Source: Paenibacillus urinalis (GTDB taxonomy: Bacteria > Bacillota > Bacilli > Paenibacillales > Paenibacillaceae). From it: a DNA stretch of 64,000 nt. Location: NCBI RefSeq assembly GCF_028747985.1, contig NZ_CP118108.1, positions 3,973,501 to 4,037,500 on the forward strand, written 5' to 3'. How positions within the stretch are numbered: position 1 is the first letter of the stretch; each line of letters begins with the position of its first letter. This document shows, one piece after another, positions 8,774 to 17,446 of the stretch. Position numbers and translations under genes: made by a program. Below the pieces are notes generated by a model. The model did no database searches and had not been told where the DNA came from. It saw only the letters and a program-made list of their open reading frames with translations.

Positions 8774-9739
8774 CTATACCACGTTCAGCGGCTTTTCTGA
8801 TTGACTGGCTGATGGTTTGATAATGGGGTCCTGCACATATTCCGGATGAATGATCGCCCTGTATTTCCCTTCAGATGAGAGCGTTCCTCCATCAAGACCG
8901 ATCAATGTGCGAGCCGGCGTATAGCACGTCCCATTCATCTTGATCATGACCGAGTCGGGTTTCAATGCAAGCATAAACGACGTTCCTTTGTTGATTCCCC
9001 GGAAGGGGACAAGCCTTAATCGATCCTGCCATTGGAAGCCATCGCTAAGCTCCATAACAAGCTGATCAGCGGGTACCTGAGAGATCCTTCCTTTCCAGTT
9101 CTCAGGCAGGTAGGAATCCCATAATGCGGCTTCCATGACCATGACTGGCGTGCGGGTCAACGGATCTGTGAGCTGGTTGCCTGTATCCACTAGTCCAGTG
9201 CAGCTCACTTCCACTTCTCCAATACGTACGCTCACTTCACCGAAGAACGCTGTCATTTGATCTGCTTTCCTCTTGTTCTTATGAACCGCTCTAAAGATGA
9301 ATAGAACACTAAAGAAGACAATAAACATAAACCAGAACCCTACTTGCAGTTCAAACGACACGCCTCCCGTTGTTGTGAATAATATTCCGTTGAACAACTC
9401 ACCTGAGCTTTGGAGTAAATAATGCACTCCGAGTATACCGCCTGCAGCCACAAAATTGATGACGTAAAAGGAGCCGATCGTCTTCATAAAGCTCTGCAGG
9501 CTATGAAATCCGAAGGCGGTCCAAATCATCAATAATGACAAGCCGAACTTGATGAGAAAGGTGTACAAAAAGGTAAGTTCGGGTACGAACATCATGACCA
9601 CATATAACGCTCCAATAACCGCTGCAATAACCATTCGCCACCACTTTGGCCTCTGGCGCTGCATCCAAGCTGTTAAGAATAACAAGACCCAGTCAATCAG
9701 CAGGTTGGTCAGAAAAATCAAGTCGATGTATACAACCAG
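8774..9739 (-). CDS. spoIIGA: Sigma-E processing peptidase SpoIIGA (probable CTG start)
   Basis: Membrane-embedded aspartic protease that activates pro-sigma-E in the mother cell. The N-terminal half has five hydrophobic segments; the C-terminal half carries the catalytic motif GLVDTGNQLTDP. There is no ATG or GTG near the expected start. In frame after a stop codon, the codons read CTG GTT GTA TAC ATC GAC TTG ATT, giving (M)VVYIDLIFL, which aligns with the family N-terminus. GGTGAG lies 5 bases before the CTG, whereas the TTG at 9721 is too far from it. I therefore place the start at the CTG, 9739 (321 residues). Confidence 0.93.
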   Translation of the reverse strand: MVVYIDLIFLTNLLIDWVLLFLTAWMQRQRPKWWRMVIAAVIGALYVVMMFVPELTFLYTFLIKFGLSLLMIWTAFGFHSLQSFMKTIGSFYVINFVAAGGILGVHYLLQSSGELFNGILFTTTGGVSFELQVGFWFMFIVFFSVLFIFRAVHKNKRKADQMTAFFGEVSVRIGEVEVSCTGLVDTGNQLTDPLTRTPVMVMEAALWDSYLPENWKGRISQVPADQLVMELSDGFQWQDRLRLVPFRGINKGTSFMLALKPDSVMIKMNGTCYTPARTLIGLDGGTLSSEGKYRAIIHPEYVQDPIIKPSASQSEKPLNVV

Positions 9740-9782
9740 TTTTTCTCACCACCCTTGTATCATCGAATCAAAGAATATAACC

Positions 9783-9850
9783 AGTATAAGGAGGGAGACT
9801 TTCAAAGTCTGTCTAAACTTGGGAGGAGGATTGTAACTTTTTTTGTCGGA
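9783..9850 (-). promoter_or_regulatory. Candidate spoIIG promoter with long spacer and Spo0A box
   Basis: TAGACA (9810-9815) and TATACT (9783-9788) are separated by 21 bases. That is too long for an ordinary sigma-A promoter, but B. subtilis spoIIG is known for a 22-base spacer activated by Spo0A. TTTGTCGGA on the plus strand at 9842-9850 is one mismatch from a Spo0A box. A perfect 15-base palindrome (9796-9810) fills much of the spacer. The predicted start lies about 35 bases before the CTG codon. Confidence 0.5.
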
Positions 9851-9888
9851 TTTTTCACCTAAATTAAGGCGTGGATTGAGAGGAAAAC

Positions 9889-9920
9889 AAAAAATGCAGC
9901 CTTGTGCAGGCTGCATTTTT
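9889..9920 (-). terminator. Terminator after ftsZ
   Basis: Hairpin with arms AAATGCAGCC and GGCTGCATTT followed by a T-run on the minus strand. It lies 10 bases after the ftsZ stop and before the spoIIG promoter. Confidence 0.85.
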
Positions 9921-9929
9921 GAATAAAAT

Positions 9930-11048
9930 TTATTCGTTATTATTGCCGTTGTTTCTGGTGCGATTCCGCAAGAACGTCGGAATATCCAATTGATCAGAGC
10001 TAGGCTGATTGCCAAATGGCTTCAGGTTAGAAGAACGATTCTCCTGCACTTCCGGTTGAGCAGGCTTGCGTACCGGTGGTGCAGTTGCAGCAGGCTTATT
10101 CTCGAATCCTGTCGCAATCACCGTAACCTTAATTTCTTCCTTCAAATTCTCATCAATAATGGCACCAAAAATCATGTTCACTTCTGGGTCTGATGCAGAG
10201 GTTACAATCTCAGCTGCTTCATTCACTTCGTATAGTGACAGGTTAGCACCACCTGTTATGTTCATGATTACACCGCGAGCTCCTTCAATGGAAGTTTCAA
10301 GCAGCGGACTCATGATGGCTTTACGGGCAGCCTCAGCTGCTCTGTTCTCACCTGTTGCCATCCCGATCCCCATCAAGGCGGAACCGCGCTCCGTCATAAT
10401 CGTCTTCACGTCAGCAAAGTCAAGGTTAATCAATCCAGGAACAGCGATAAGGTCGGAAATACCTTGTACCGCTTGACGAAGAACGTTGTCTGCTTCACGG
10501 AAGGCTTCCAGCATCGGAGTCTTCTTATCCACAATTTCGAGCAAACGATCATTAGGAATAACGATCAGTGTGTCTACTTTTTCTTTCAACGCCTCTATAC
10601 CGTGCTCTGCTTGATTCGAACGCTTGCGTCCTTCAAACGTAAACGGGCGAGTAACGACACCCACAGTTAGTGCTCCACATTCTTTGGCGATCTCAGCGAT
10701 CACAGGAGCTGCACCCGTTCCTGTGCCTCCGCCCATACCTGCTGTCACGAATACCATATCCGCGCCTTTGAGCGTGTTAGCGATAAGGTCACGAGATTCC
10801 TCGGCTGCCTTCTTACCAACTTCAGGATTAGCACCCGCACCAAGCCCTCTTGTCAGCTTATCGCCGATTTGCAGTTTGTGTTCAGAACGGGCAAGATGCA
10901 ATGCTTGAGCATCTGTGTTGACCGTAATGAATTCGACTCCCTGCACACCGTTCTCAATCATTCGGTTCACAGCGTTGCTTCCGCCGCCACCGACACCTAT
11001 TACTTTTATCTGAGCCAAGCTCTCCATCTCGAAATCAAATTCCAACAT
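9930..11048 (-). CDS. ftsZ: Cell division protein FtsZ
   Basis: Tubulin-like GTPase that forms the Z ring. [13 protein letters not shown] begins the nucleotide fold, the tubulin signature is [12 protein letters not shown], and the T7 loop is [11 protein letters not shown]. The C-terminal peptide DIPTFLRNR binds FtsA and SepF, after a variable linker rich in P, Q and N. I place the start at the ATG at 11048 (MLEFDFEM, 372 residues), with GGGGGAG upstream; the longer frame adds 17 unsupported residues. It follows ftsA by 82 bases. Confidence 0.98.
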   Translation of the reverse strand: MLEFDFEMESLAQIKVIGVGGGGSNAVNRMIENGVQGVEFITVNTDAQALHLARSEHKLQIGDKLTRGLGAGANPEVGKKAAEESRDLIANTLKGADMVFVTAGMGGGTGTGAAPVIAEIAKECGALTVGVVTRPFTFEGRKRSNQAEHGIEALKEKVDTLIVIPNDRLLEIVDKKTPMLEAFREADNVLRQAVQGISDLIAVPGLINLDFADVKTIMTERGSALMGIGMATGENRAAEAARKAIMSPLLETSIEGARGVIMNITGGANLSLYEVNEAAEIVTSASDPEVNMIFGAIIDENLKEEIKVTVIATGFENKPAATAPPVRKPAQPEVQENRSSNLKPFGNQPSSDQLDIPTFLRNRTRNNGNNNE

Positions 11049-11130
11049 ACTTTCCCATCTCCCCCTCATGTGTGCATGGATGGCTCGTCCACTTATCAAA
11101 AATGAATTCTGTCCATTTCATATATCGGTT

Positions 11131-12402
11131 CTAAATCAATTCACTGAACATATTTTTTATGCGTTCGAAAAACCCCGGTTTATGTTCTTCTTCCGGAGCC
11201 GGATTCGGCTTAACACGATTCGTAGGTTTCTTGTTATTGCTTCCTCCGCCGCTCGTTGGTGCTGCGGGTCTGATTTTAGCACTGCGGATCACGTTATGCA
11301 AGATACCCACACCGCTAGTATAGCCCGGGTCACGCACCCCGATAAAGTCTGGTACGGCCACTCTTACTGAAGCCGCAAGCTCATGCCTAGCAACTTGCAA
11401 GACACCCGGCATAGCTGCCGTGCCGCCCGTTAATATATAACCTCCGGGAAGCTCCGTGTAACCGAGTCTCTTCATTTCCTGATGAATCATCTGGAATATC
11501 TCCTGCACACGAGGTTCAATGATGGCTGCCAGATCCTCTTGAGTAAACTCCTTATCCACATTGCTGCCGATACGAGTGACTTTGAATACGACATCTCTGG
11601 CTGCATCATCAAGCCAAGCACATCCATACTTCAGTTTTACTTTCTCTGCTTGTTCAGTCAAAGTACGGAGACCATATGCAATATCATTGGTAACAAACTC
11701 TCCGCCGATCGGAAGTGTAGAAGTGGCGACAATTGAGCCTTCCTCAAACACAGCAATCGTGGTCGAGCCTGCACCAATATCGATCAATGCAGATCCCATA
11801 CCCTTTTCATCCTTGGACAGAGACAGCAGCCCTGCTCCGAGAGACATTAGTACAAGATCCTTCACTTTCAGACCCGACTTCTCTACGCAGCGAAGCAAGT
11901 TATGTATGGAAGTCTTGGCACCCGTAATAATCGTCGCTTCAACCTCAAGTCTTACACCGATCATGCCGCGTGGATCCTGAATGCCCTCAAGACCGTCCAC
12001 TACGTACTGTCTTGCCACTACATCGATGATCTCACGTTCCGGCGGAATAGCAATCACTTCTGCCGCTTTCAACACCCGTTCCATGTCTTCTTCACCGATC
12101 TCACGGTCTTCATTCGATACTGCCACAACGCCGTGACTTGTCATAAGTCCGATATGATTTCCGGAGATACCGACATATACTTCGGATATTTGAATACCAA
12201 CCATACGCTCCGCATGATCTACTGCATTGCGGATAGATTGTACAGTCTGGTCAATGTCTACAATTGATCCCTTACGAATTCCCTCTGAGTCGGCAGATCC
12301 AACTCCAATAATATTAAAGGTTCCATTGTTAATTTCCCCAATAATAGCTCGAACTTTGGATGTACCGATGTCCAAACTAACAATGATGTCATTGTTGCTC
12401 AA
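11131..12402 (-). CDS. ftsA: Cell division protein FtsA
   Basis: Actin-like ATPase that tethers FtsZ to the membrane and recruits later division proteins. Seen: SLDIGTSKVRAIIGE (phosphate 1), ALIDIGAGSTTIAVF (phosphate 2) and ILTGGTAAMPG (adenosine). The C-terminus FFERIKNMFSELI is the amphipathic membrane helix. 423 residues. The start codon is TTG (12400-12402) with GGAGG 10 bases upstream. It forms a pair with ftsZ. Confidence 0.97.
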   Translation of the reverse strand: MSNNDIIVSLDIGTSKVRAIIGEINNGTFNIIGVGSADSEGIRKGSIVDIDQTVQSIRNAVDHAERMVGIQISEVYVGISGNHIGLMTSHGVVAVSNEDREIGEEDMERVLKAAEVIAIPPEREIIDVVARQYVVDGLEGIQDPRGMIGVRLEVEATIITGAKTSIHNLLRCVEKSGLKVKDLVLMSLGAGLLSLSKDEKGMGSALIDIGAGSTTIAVFEEGSIVATSTLPIGGEFVTNDIAYGLRTLTEQAEKVKLKYGCAWLDDAARDVVFKVTRIGSNVDKEFTQEDLAAIIEPRVQEIFQMIHQEMKRLGYTELPGGYILTGGTAAMPGVLQVARHELAASVRVAVPDFIGVRDPGYTSGVGILHNVIRSAKIRPAAPTSGGGSNNKKPTNRVKPNPAPEEEHKPGFFERIKNMFSELI

Positions 12403-12744
12403 GTCTGTGGCACCTCCTGACTCCGATAGTAATATACGTTCTCAAGTTACAACACTCTCTACATATTCAACACGTTTAAGGCTTTCCCTCTTTTTTCTAC
12501 AAATTTTTTAGGTGCCACCATCTTAGGTGTAATTATGAACTTTACGCTTGATTCCAAGCCTAATAGCTGCATGATTCACTCTGCTGTATGTCTATGTCTA
12601 TTAACGGTTTGAACCGCCTCGATGATTCTATTAAATTCTGAAGAAAAAAGAAGGATGCGTTAGTAAGATGCACATAGCTTAAAGTGTAACATTTTTTTAA
12701 TCAATCAGAAAGTGCTATCTTCATAGGCTGCTGATTCCATTATT
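12403..12744 (-). other. 342-bp gap between divIB and ftsA; candidate promoter and weak small ORF
   Basis: B. subtilis has ylxW, ylxX and sbp here; none is present. A plausible sigma-A promoter for ftsAZ is TTGATT (12699-12704), 17 bases, TAAGCT (12676-12681) on the minus strand. A basic 37-codon ORF (12459-12572, beginning MQLLGLESS) has only a weak ribosome binding site, and I do not call it a gene. No convincing sigma-H promoter was found. Confidence 0.35.
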
Positions 12745-13530
12745 TCAGGATGTGCTTCCCGCTTCGCCTTCCCCGGTGTCCTCTTCATCCGGCTGAAAGG
12801 GCTCATAGGAATCAGCCTCCAGCATGGTGATAAGACCGGGCTCTTCTGTTTCAATGACTTGGTTTAGATAACTCACCTTATCTCCAAGCAAAGAAATGGT
12901 TGTGATGACCTCAAACTGTGATTTGGTATACAGCTTGATCCGGTCGGGAAACGAAGGTGTCGGCGATGGCAAAATCTCCGAAATATCGGTTGTCAGCTCA
13001 TTTGGTATTTCTTTGAGCACATTCGAGAGCTCGGTCTTCAGCGGATCGTCTGCTTTCCACTGAGTAAGAATCGGTTTTTCTACTGCAATGCCTCTTCCCT
13101 CCAGATTGACGCTGGCACCGCTGGATAATATGGCTTGAATCTGACCATCCGAACCTAATTCGTAGGCGACAGTCTCATACTCTTTGACGTGTATGATAAG
13201 AATTCCAGGGAACTGCTTGTCCACCGTTGCTTCAGAAATAAGAGGACTGTCCTCCAGCACCCCTTCAATATCCGATGCATTGGCTCCGAAAAAAGGACTT
13301 CCTACCGCTAGACCGCTCTTAGATAAAATTTCTTCTCTAGTACTAAACACATTTCCTTCTATCTGAACCTGGGAAATTTTGCTTACGGGAGATCTAAAGA
13401 AGATCACTGCAAAAATAACGATAAATAACAACACCAAAATAAAGATAATTTTCCGGCTTGTTTTCATTTTTGGGGTGCTCTCTTTTTTGAGAGCAGGAAT
13501 TTGACCTTTTGGCATTGACGTCCGCTCCAT
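12745..13530 (-). CDS. divIB: Cell division protein DivIB/FtsQ
   Basis: Bitopic divisome protein that works with FtsL and DivIC at the septum. A basic cytoplasmic tail (to about residue 25) is followed by a membrane segment (IIFILVLLFIVIFAVIF), a POTRA domain (VSKISQVQIEGNVFSTREEIL) and the FtsQ/DivIB beta domain. The C-terminal tail is acidic. 261 residues from the ATG at 13530; an ATG five codons later is also possible. It follows murA by 110 bases. Confidence 0.94.
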   Translation of the reverse strand: MERTSMPKGQIPALKKESTPKMKTSRKIIFILVLLFIVIFAVIFFRSPVSKISQVQIEGNVFSTREEILSKSGLAVGSPFFGANASDIEGVLEDSPLISEATVDKQFPGILIIHVKEYETVAYELGSDGQIQAILSSGASVNLEGRGIAVEKPILTQWKADDPLKTELSNVLKEIPNELTTDISEILPSPTPSFPDRIKLYTKSQFEVITTISLLGDKVSYLNQVIETEEPGLITMLEADSYEPFQPDEEDTGEGEAGSTS

Positions 13531-13542
13531 AAAAGCCTTAAG

Positions 13543-13564
13543 GTCCCCTCCAAAAAGAGGGGAC
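13543..13564 (-). other. Hairpin directly upstream of divIB
   Basis: Perfect 8-bp arms GTCCCCTC and GAGGGGAC with a 6-base loop end 12 bases before the divIB ATG. The minus strand has no clean T-run, so this is not a standard terminator. It could moderate murA-to-divIB read-through or divIB translation. Confidence 0.5.
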
Positions 13565-13640
13565 TTTCAGGGCAATATTGTGCTTAAATCTGATGTAGCA
13601 TGAATATACTTGAATATAATGACCATGAAGGTATTCGAAT

Positions 13641-14921
13641 TTACGGTGCAACAAAACTTACAGGCTGTCGTTCAACCGAAGCACCCAGGGACTGAAATAA
13701 TTGTTCAATCCGGTCGTAACCGCGATCGATATGATGCACCTGCTCCACCACTGTTTTGCCCTGCGCTGCGAGTCCTGCAATAACCAGTGCCGCACCTGCC
13801 CGCAAATCCGTAGCCTCAACCGTTGCCCCATATAAACGAGGTACGCCGCGGATGAATGCGGTATTCAAATCCACTGAAATATCGGCTCCCATCACGTTGA
13901 GTTCATCCACATGCTTAAATCTGGCTTCAAAGACCGTTTCCTTCATAATACTGAATCCATCAGCCAAACTGAGCAGAACCATAACCTGTGATTGAAGATC
14001 TGTAGGAAATGACGGATATGGTGATGTAACAATACGATCGACTGCCTTGGGTCTTCCCATACAGCTCACGGTTATTATATCATTGCATACACTTGTTTGA
14101 ACACCGGCACGCTTCAGCACGTGTATAAGTGAAGTGAGATGTGCTGGATTACTGCGCGTTAACGTAACATTCCCACGTGTAGCAGCTGCAGCAATCAGCA
14201 CAGTGCCTGCCACGATTCGATCGGGAATAATCTCATACGTGCAGGAAGTCAGCCGATCAACACCATGAATCGTAATTGTGCTCGTGCCTGCTCCAATAAT
14301 ATGAGCGCCCATCGCATTGAGGAAATTTTGAAGATCCTGGATTTCGGGCTCTCTAGCCGCATTTGTGATCGTCGTTGTTCCAGAAGCCGTTACTGCTGCC
14401 ATCATGATATTTTCTGTAGCACCTACGCTTGGAAAATCAAGCTGGATATCTGCACCGATCAGCTTCTTCGCCCGACAAGTAATCTGCGAATCCTTCTCCT
14501 CAATAACCGCCCCAAGTGCTTCGAGTCCCCTCAAATGGAGATCAATCTTACGTTCCCCAATAGCGCAGCCGCCTGGCTGATAAATGGATACTTCGCCAAA
14601 TCTCGCCAGCAGCGGACCCATCAGAAAAATGGATGAGCGCATCTTGTTCATTAAATCTTCCGGAACTCTTGATGAGCTAACCAAAGAAGTATCGAGCGTT
14701 ACGACGCCTTGTTCATGTCTCGTATTACAGCCGAGCCTTTCAAGGATGTGCAGCATCACTTCAATGTCGAGCAAGTGAGGAACATTATGAAGCTCAGTGT
14801 TCCCTTCCGCCAGCAGGCTTGCCGCCATGATGGGCAATGCAGCATTCTTCGCTCCGTGGATACGTATGGATCCTGATAGGGGTTTCCCGCCTTCAATCAC
14901 CAATTTGTCCAAGTGTATCAC
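13641..14921 (-). CDS. murA: UDP-N-acetylglucosamine 1-carboxyvinyltransferase MurA
   Basis: First committed step of peptidoglycan synthesis: adds enolpyruvate from PEP to UDP-GlcNAc. GAKNAALPIMAASLLAEG carries the catalytic Lys-Asn. The fosfomycin-target cysteine is in QPGGCAIGERKIDLHL, so the enzyme should be fosfomycin-sensitive. 426 residues. Its place between murG and divIB is where B. subtilis has murB. Whether it is the murAA or murAB type cannot be settled by eye. Confidence 0.97.
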   Translation of the reverse strand: MIHLDKLVIEGGKPLSGSIRIHGAKNAALPIMAASLLAEGNTELHNVPHLLDIEVMLHILERLGCNTRHEQGVVTLDTSLVSSSRVPEDLMNKMRSSIFLMGPLLARFGEVSIYQPGGCAIGERKIDLHLRGLEALGAVIEEKDSQITCRAKKLIGADIQLDFPSVGATENIMMAAVTASGTTTITNAAREPEIQDLQNFLNAMGAHIIGAGTSTITIHGVDRLTSCTYEIIPDRIVAGTVLIAAAATRGNVTLTRSNPAHLTSLIHVLKRAGVQTSVCNDIITVSCMGRPKAVDRIVTSPYPSFPTDLQSQVMVLLSLADGFSIMKETVFEARFKHVDELNVMGADISVDLNTAFIRGVPRLYGATVEATDLRAGAALVIAGLAAQGKTVVEQVHHIDRGYDRIEQLFQSLGASVERQPVSFVAP

Positions 14922-15085
14922 CTCCGAGTTTACCGCCCCCCTTGACTATTAACGCCCATGAATCGTCTCCAGCGCATACCGTCCGATGTATATGCGTTTT
15001 GAATAGGCAGTCATAGGGAATGAACGTCCTTAAGCGGATAAAAAAATTTGTTGTAACACACTATGGACTTTTGTTAGCCCAGAGT

Positions 15086-15140
15086 GATTGTCACATTTGA
15101 TAAGGTATCTTATGTAAAGAGGCCTCTGTGTGTGACAATC
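15086..15140. repeat. 10-bp inverted repeat in the murG-murA gap
   Basis: GATTGTCACA (15086-15095) and TGTGACAATC (15131-15140) are perfect inverted copies with 35 bases between. The stem can be extended by about two bases outward. It lies in the 266-bp gap upstream of murA. No T-run follows, so it looks more like an operator pair or RNA structure than a terminator. Confidence 0.5.
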
Positions 15141-15187
15141 GCCTACTGGACTGTTTCTTACGTATCCGTGATCTAATCTTGTTAGAT

Positions 15188-16294
15188 TTATTTCTTCGCA
15201 ATCCGTCTCATCTCAGCGACAAGTACGGCCGCTGAATCCGGCTTTCCAAGCTGCTTAGAGATGCTGGACATTGAACGCTTGCGGTCCTCATCGCCGATAA
15301 CAGCCTCAATCGATTGGAACAGGGTATTTCCGTTCATATCCTTCTCCAGAAGCACATGCGCCGCCCCAGCCTTCTCTAACGCCCTTGCATTGGCCTCCTG
15401 ATGATTATTTGTTACGTTCGGGGACGGGATCAGGATAGCCGGAATACCAAGGGATGTAATCTCGGCGAGGAAGGAAGCCCCTGCCCGATTCACAATCAGC
15501 GAGGTCGCTGCAAGCACCTCAGGCATATTATTTACATACGGCAAAATATGCATATGACTTGGAATGTTGCCCAGCCGCTCTTTTACAGCCTGAAGTGTAG
15601 ATTCGTAATAGGAATCCCCCGTAACATATACCATATGGACATCCTTAAGTGCTGCTACGCGTTCACTCATGTCGATCATTGCGTCATTGATCGCCTTCGC
15701 TCCCCGGCTTCCGCCTACGACAAGCACGACCTTGCTGCCCATTGGTACTCCAAGCGAAGCAAATCCGCGTTCGCGGCTCGCATGTTGCACGGTAGTCGCA
15801 CGCGGATTGCCGGTGTAGAGAACATTTTTCACGCCGGGAAAATGCTTCTCCGAGCCTTCAAAGCTTACGGCTACGGTATCCACATAACGGCTCAGAAATT
15901 TATTGGTCAAACCAGGAATTGCATTTTGTTCATGAATAATGCTCGGAATGCCGAGTTTAGCTGCGGCGTAAACGACAGGACCACACACATATCCACCTGT
16001 GCCTATCACCACATCGGGTTTAAACTCTCGCAGCAGTTTCTTGGATGTGCGGACTCCCTGCAAAAAGCGGAGGATGGTTTTAACATTGTCCACCGACAGC
16101 TTACGACGAAACCCCGTAATATCAATAGATTCAAACCGAAGATTTTCCTCGGGAACGAGCTTGCTTTCCAGCCCTCTTTTTCCCCCTATATATAAAAATT
16201 CAGCGTTCTTGTCCTCAGACTCCAGCTGCCTTGCGACAGCGACAGCCGGATAGATATGTCCGCCTGTCCCGCCGCCTGTAAGTACAACGCGCAT
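15188..16294 (-). CDS. murG: Undecaprenyl-PP-MurNAc-pentapeptide GlcNAc transferase MurG
   Basis: Membrane-associated GT28 glycosyltransferase converting lipid I to lipid II. LTGGGTGGHIYPA is the first G-loop, HEQNAIPGLTNKFLS is the acceptor side, and GGSRGAKAIND and NRAGASFLAEI lie in the UDP-GlcNAc domain. I take the ATG at 16294 (MRVVLTGGG) with GAGG 8 bases upstream; a GTG three codons earlier overlaps the preceding stop. About 368 residues. It directly follows the SEDS gene. Confidence 0.97.
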   Translation of the reverse strand: MRVVLTGGGTGGHIYPAVAVARQLESEDKNAEFLYIGGKRGLESKLVPEENLRFESIDITGFRRKLSVDNVKTILRFLQGVRTSKKLLREFKPDVVIGTGGYVCGPVVYAAAKLGIPSIIHEQNAIPGLTNKFLSRYVDTVAVSFEGSEKHFPGVKNVLYTGNPRATTVQHASRERGFASLGVPMGSKVVLVVGGSRGAKAINDAMIDMSERVAALKDVHMVYVTGDSYYESTLQAVKERLGNIPSHMHILPYVNNMPEVLAATSLIVNRAGASFLAEITSLGIPAILIPSPNVTNNHQEANARALEKAGAAHVLLEKDMNGNTLFQSIEAVIGDEDRKRSMSSISKQLGKPDSAAVLVAEMRRIAKK

Positions 16295-16299
16295 ATAAG

Positions 16300-17397
16300 T
16301 CACCTCGCATAACGTGATAAATTAAGTAGTATTCCCAGTGCTGTAAGCATCAGCGTCAGAGATGAACCCCCATAACTGATTAAGGGAAGTGTAATTCCCG
16401 TCACCGGCATCAGACCGATAACAACTCCAATGTTAATAACAACCTGTACAGCAACCATACCGACAATCCCTACACCCAGCAAGCTTCCAAACGCATCCGG
16501 GACGGTCATCGCTACCCGCATTCCTCTCCATACCAGCAGCAGGAAGAGCAGCAGTACAATTAATCCGCCAATAAAGCCGAGCTCTTCAGCCAATATGGAA
16601 AATATAAAATCGGTCTGCGGCTCAGGAACATAGCTGTATTTCTGCCTGCTCATACCAAGACCAAGCCCTCCAAGTCCCCCTGGGCCGATCGCATATAACG
16701 ATTGAATAATTTGATAGCCTGTACCGAGCGGATCAGACCAAGGGTCCAGAAACCCGGTAATCCGTCTTAAGCGATAAGGGGCTGCGAGAATCAATCCGGC
16801 AAAACCAAGTACACCGCCAAGCGCCAGGAACATCAGATGCTTCATCCTCGCCCCTGCCGTAAAGATGATCAACATCGATGCACCAAGCATAACCGCGCCC
16901 GTTCCGAGGTCCGGCTGAAGCATTATAAGGCCAAAAGCAAGACCAATAAGACCTAATGGAGGAAGTAAGCCGGTAGTGAAGTTCTTAATTGCGGCAGGAT
17001 CCTTGCTGAGCCATTTGGCCAGGAACAGAATCATGCCAAGCTTCATAAACTCTGAGGGCTGAATACCGAACGAACTGATACCCAGCCAGCTTCTTGCGCC
17101 GCCGCGAACGACGCCGATGCCCGGAATCAGTACGATAATGAGTAGAATAAAGCAGAGGATGAGTACATACTTTGCGTAGTTGCGCCATATCCGGTAATCC
17201 ACATTTGCCGTAAAGAACATGGCGAGTAGCCCAAGCCCCGCGAACAGCAGCTGCCTCTTTACAAAGTAGAAAGAGTCGCCGTGTTCACGAAAGGCAAGGA
17301 CGGCACCTGCACTGTATACCATCACAATTCCGATGGAGAGCAGCGACACAATGCAGATAACGAGCCACAAATCAGGCGCCGGTCGGGTCTGTTTCAT
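16300..17397 (-). CDS. spoVE: SEDS peptidoglycan polymerase, FtsW/SpoVE type
   Basis: Multi-pass glycosyltransferase that polymerises lipid II together with a class B PBP. About ten hydrophobic segments. Conserved parts are GGARSWLGI, LQPDLGTGAV, FLDPWSDPLGTGYQ, and PEPQTDFIFSILAEELGF with the family's essential aspartate. 365 residues, shorter than many FtsW. Position after murD and before murG matches spoVE of B. subtilis; sequence alone does not separate SpoVE from a vegetative FtsW. Confidence 0.93.
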   Translation of the reverse strand: MKQTRPAPDLWLVICIVSLLSIGIVMVYSAGAVLAFREHGDSFYFVKRQLLFAGLGLLAMFFTANVDYRIWRNYAKYVLILCFILLIIVLIPGIGVVRGGARSWLGISSFGIQPSEFMKLGMILFLAKWLSKDPAAIKNFTTGLLPPLGLIGLAFGLIMLQPDLGTGAVMLGASMLIIFTAGARMKHLMFLALGGVLGFAGLILAAPYRLRRITGFLDPWSDPLGTGYQIIQSLYAIGPGGLGGLGLGMSRQKYSYVPEPQTDFIFSILAEELGFIGGLIVLLLFLLLVWRGMRVAMTVPDAFGSLLGVGIVGMVAVQVVINIGVVIGLMPVTGITLPLISYGGSSLTLMLTALGILLNLSRYAR

Positions 17398-17446
17398 TAG
17401 GAGGCCACCTCTTACATAAGTAGTAGGGGCTTATCCACCCCCCTAC

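Noticed and set aside
9746..10015. Minus-strand 89-codon frame between spoIIGA and ftsZ.
   Set aside because: It overlaps the ftsZ C-terminal coding part and the ftsZ terminator, and the product is unlike any protein.
12459..12572. 37-codon basic ORF upstream of ftsA, at the place of B. subtilis sbp.
   Set aside because: Weak ribosome binding site and no resemblance to Sbp; recorded only in the gap entry.
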